This document shows positions 5,610 through 6,242 of a stretch of DNA of 6,242 nucleotides, piece by piece (positions within the stretch are counted from its first letter, which is position 1; each line of letters begins with the position of its first letter). A program made the translations under genes and the position numbers. The stretch covers positions 1-6,242 of the forward strand of contig JAESUV010000133.1 in assembly GCA_016762975.1 (NCBI GenBank). The letters run 5' to 3'. The DNA comes from Gammaproteobacteria bacterium (GTDB taxonomy: Bacteria; Pseudomonadota; Gammaproteobacteria; Pseudomonadales; Pseudohongiellaceae). The notes under the pieces are model-generated. The model worked only from the letters and a program-made list of their open reading frames with translations, did no database searches and was not told the DNA's origin.

Positions 5610-6242
5610 TCTACCCACGTATCGCACCAGGAAAACGTCGCAGCCTCGTCTTCTTACTCGCTCTTGCAGGTTTAGTCTCATGCTCAGAGAACGAATCGGC
5701 GAGCACGGAAACAGAAAACAGCGATGCCGGCTCAGCGCTATCTCTGTCTCCTACCCAGATTCATAATGCGAGCCTGGTTCTAGATGCACATGCGGATATT
5801 GTAATTCCTTCAACCTCGACTGCTTACCTAAGTGCCGATGGCTCTTCCAAGGTAGAGCCTGCAAAGATGCGCGCAGGCGGAGTCGATGCGGTCGTAATGT
5901 CCGTAGCAGTTGGCCCAGGCCCTCGAACAGAGGCAGGTGATGCCGCCGCCCGTGCTGAGGCCGATGAGAAAGTCGAGGCCATACACGCCTTAGTTGCAGA
6001 AAGTCAGGGCGAAATTGTTCTCGCAACGACATCTGATGAGATAATTGCCGCCGTGGATGCGGGCAAGCTGGCGCTCATTCTCGGGTTTCAGAATGCTCGC
6101 TCTCTACAGAGAAATGTTTCTGCCATCGATGAGTTTTATGCCTCCGGTATTCGCATCTTCGGTCTCAATCATTTGGGTCACAATGAATTTTCTGATTCAT
6201 CACGACCAGAGTTTAATGGTGAAACAGGCGTCTTTGAGGTCA
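5606..6242 (+). CDS. M19-family (membrane dipeptidase-like) lipoprotein, N-terminal part (3' end outside window)
   Basis: 212 codons are visible; the gene runs off the right edge, where the rest of a roughly 400-residue protein is expected. The N-terminus is a lipoprotein signal: RRS, hydrophobic core, lipobox LVSC with lipidated Cys26. Ser at +2 favours the outer membrane. A Ser/Glu-rich linker (27-45) leads to the M19 TIM-barrel metal site: DAHAD with His62 and Asp64, then KMRAGGVDAVVMSV, ILGFQNARSL (158-167) and the block GLNHLGHNEFSDSS (186-199), which aligns with the LTH...N..AD block of renal dipeptidase (His189 matching its substrate-binding His152). M19 enzymes are zinc hydrolases of dipeptides, often with a D-residue at the C-terminal side, and some act on other amides. 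At the bridging-glutamate position this protein has Gln162, which may change metal binding or substrate. TTGGAG lies 8 nt before the ATG. Probably cotranscribed with the MFS gene. The two later metal His residues lie outside the window. Confidence 0.9.
   Translation, partial: MIYPRIAPGKRRSLVFLLALAGLVSCSENESASTETENSDAGSALSLSPTQIHNASLVLDAHADIVIPSTSTAYLSADGSSKVEPAKMRAGGVDAVVMSVAVGPGPRTEAGDAAARAEADEKVEAIHALVAESQGEIVLATTSDEIIAAVDAGKLALILGFQNARSLQRNVSAIDEFYASGIRIFGLNHLGHNEFSDSSRPEFNGETGVFEV

Noticed and set aside
5751..6032. 93-codon minus-strand open frame inside the M19 gene
   Set aside because: The plus-strand frame has clear M19 motifs and a lipoprotein signal; the antisense frame has none.

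Overview
The window looks like a chromosomal stretch from a Gram-negative proteobacterium, most likely a marine or aquatic gammaproteobacterium. The evidence is an outer-membrane porin of the TorF/gcw_chp type with a Sec signal, a lipoprotein with a clear lipobox, a Sec-exported catalase-peroxidase, a sigma-54 promoter with an NtrC-like upstream site, and moderate GC content. The taxonomic placement is an inference from gene types only. No mobile element, rRNA, tRNA, CRISPR array or phage gene is visible.

Layout, left to right. Positions 2-412 hold the C-terminal part of an FMN-dependent alpha-hydroxy-acid dehydrogenase/oxidase, cut by the window edge. Positions 413-848 are non-coding: a 13-bp-stem hairpin fused to four tandem copies of a degenerate 14-bp repeat, then an NtrC-like inverted repeat and a near-consensus sigma-54 promoter. 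These control the porin gene at 849-1559. The porin gene and katG converge, and each has its own intrinsic terminator in the 198-bp gap. katG (1758-3977, minus) encodes a bifunctional catalase-peroxidase with a complete active site and a Sec signal peptide, so it should work in the periplasm.

katG is divergent from an apparent two-gene operon on the plus strand: a Spinster-like MFS transporter (4255-5571) followed 34 bp later by an M19 (membrane dipeptidase) lipoprotein, cut by the right edge. The 277-bp divergent region carries an inverted repeat that would sit inside the katG promoter spacer, and a long 9-bp-arm inverted repeat in the MFS leader. The MFS-M19 junction has two small hairpins and a 13-codon mini-ORF that overlaps the stop of one gene and the start of the next.

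How the genes may work together: the porin is probably induced under nitrogen limitation through NtrC and sigma-54. The M19 lipoprotein and the MFS carrier plausibly form a unit in which a small peptide or amide is cleaved in the periplasm and a product or related compound is moved across the inner membrane. KatG would protect the periplasm from hydrogen peroxide. Nothing here proves a novel multi-gene system. The points most worth a second look are the sigma-54/NtrC porin control, the exported KatG with its operator, the Glu-to-Gln change in the M19 metal site, and the structured repeat region at 458-534.
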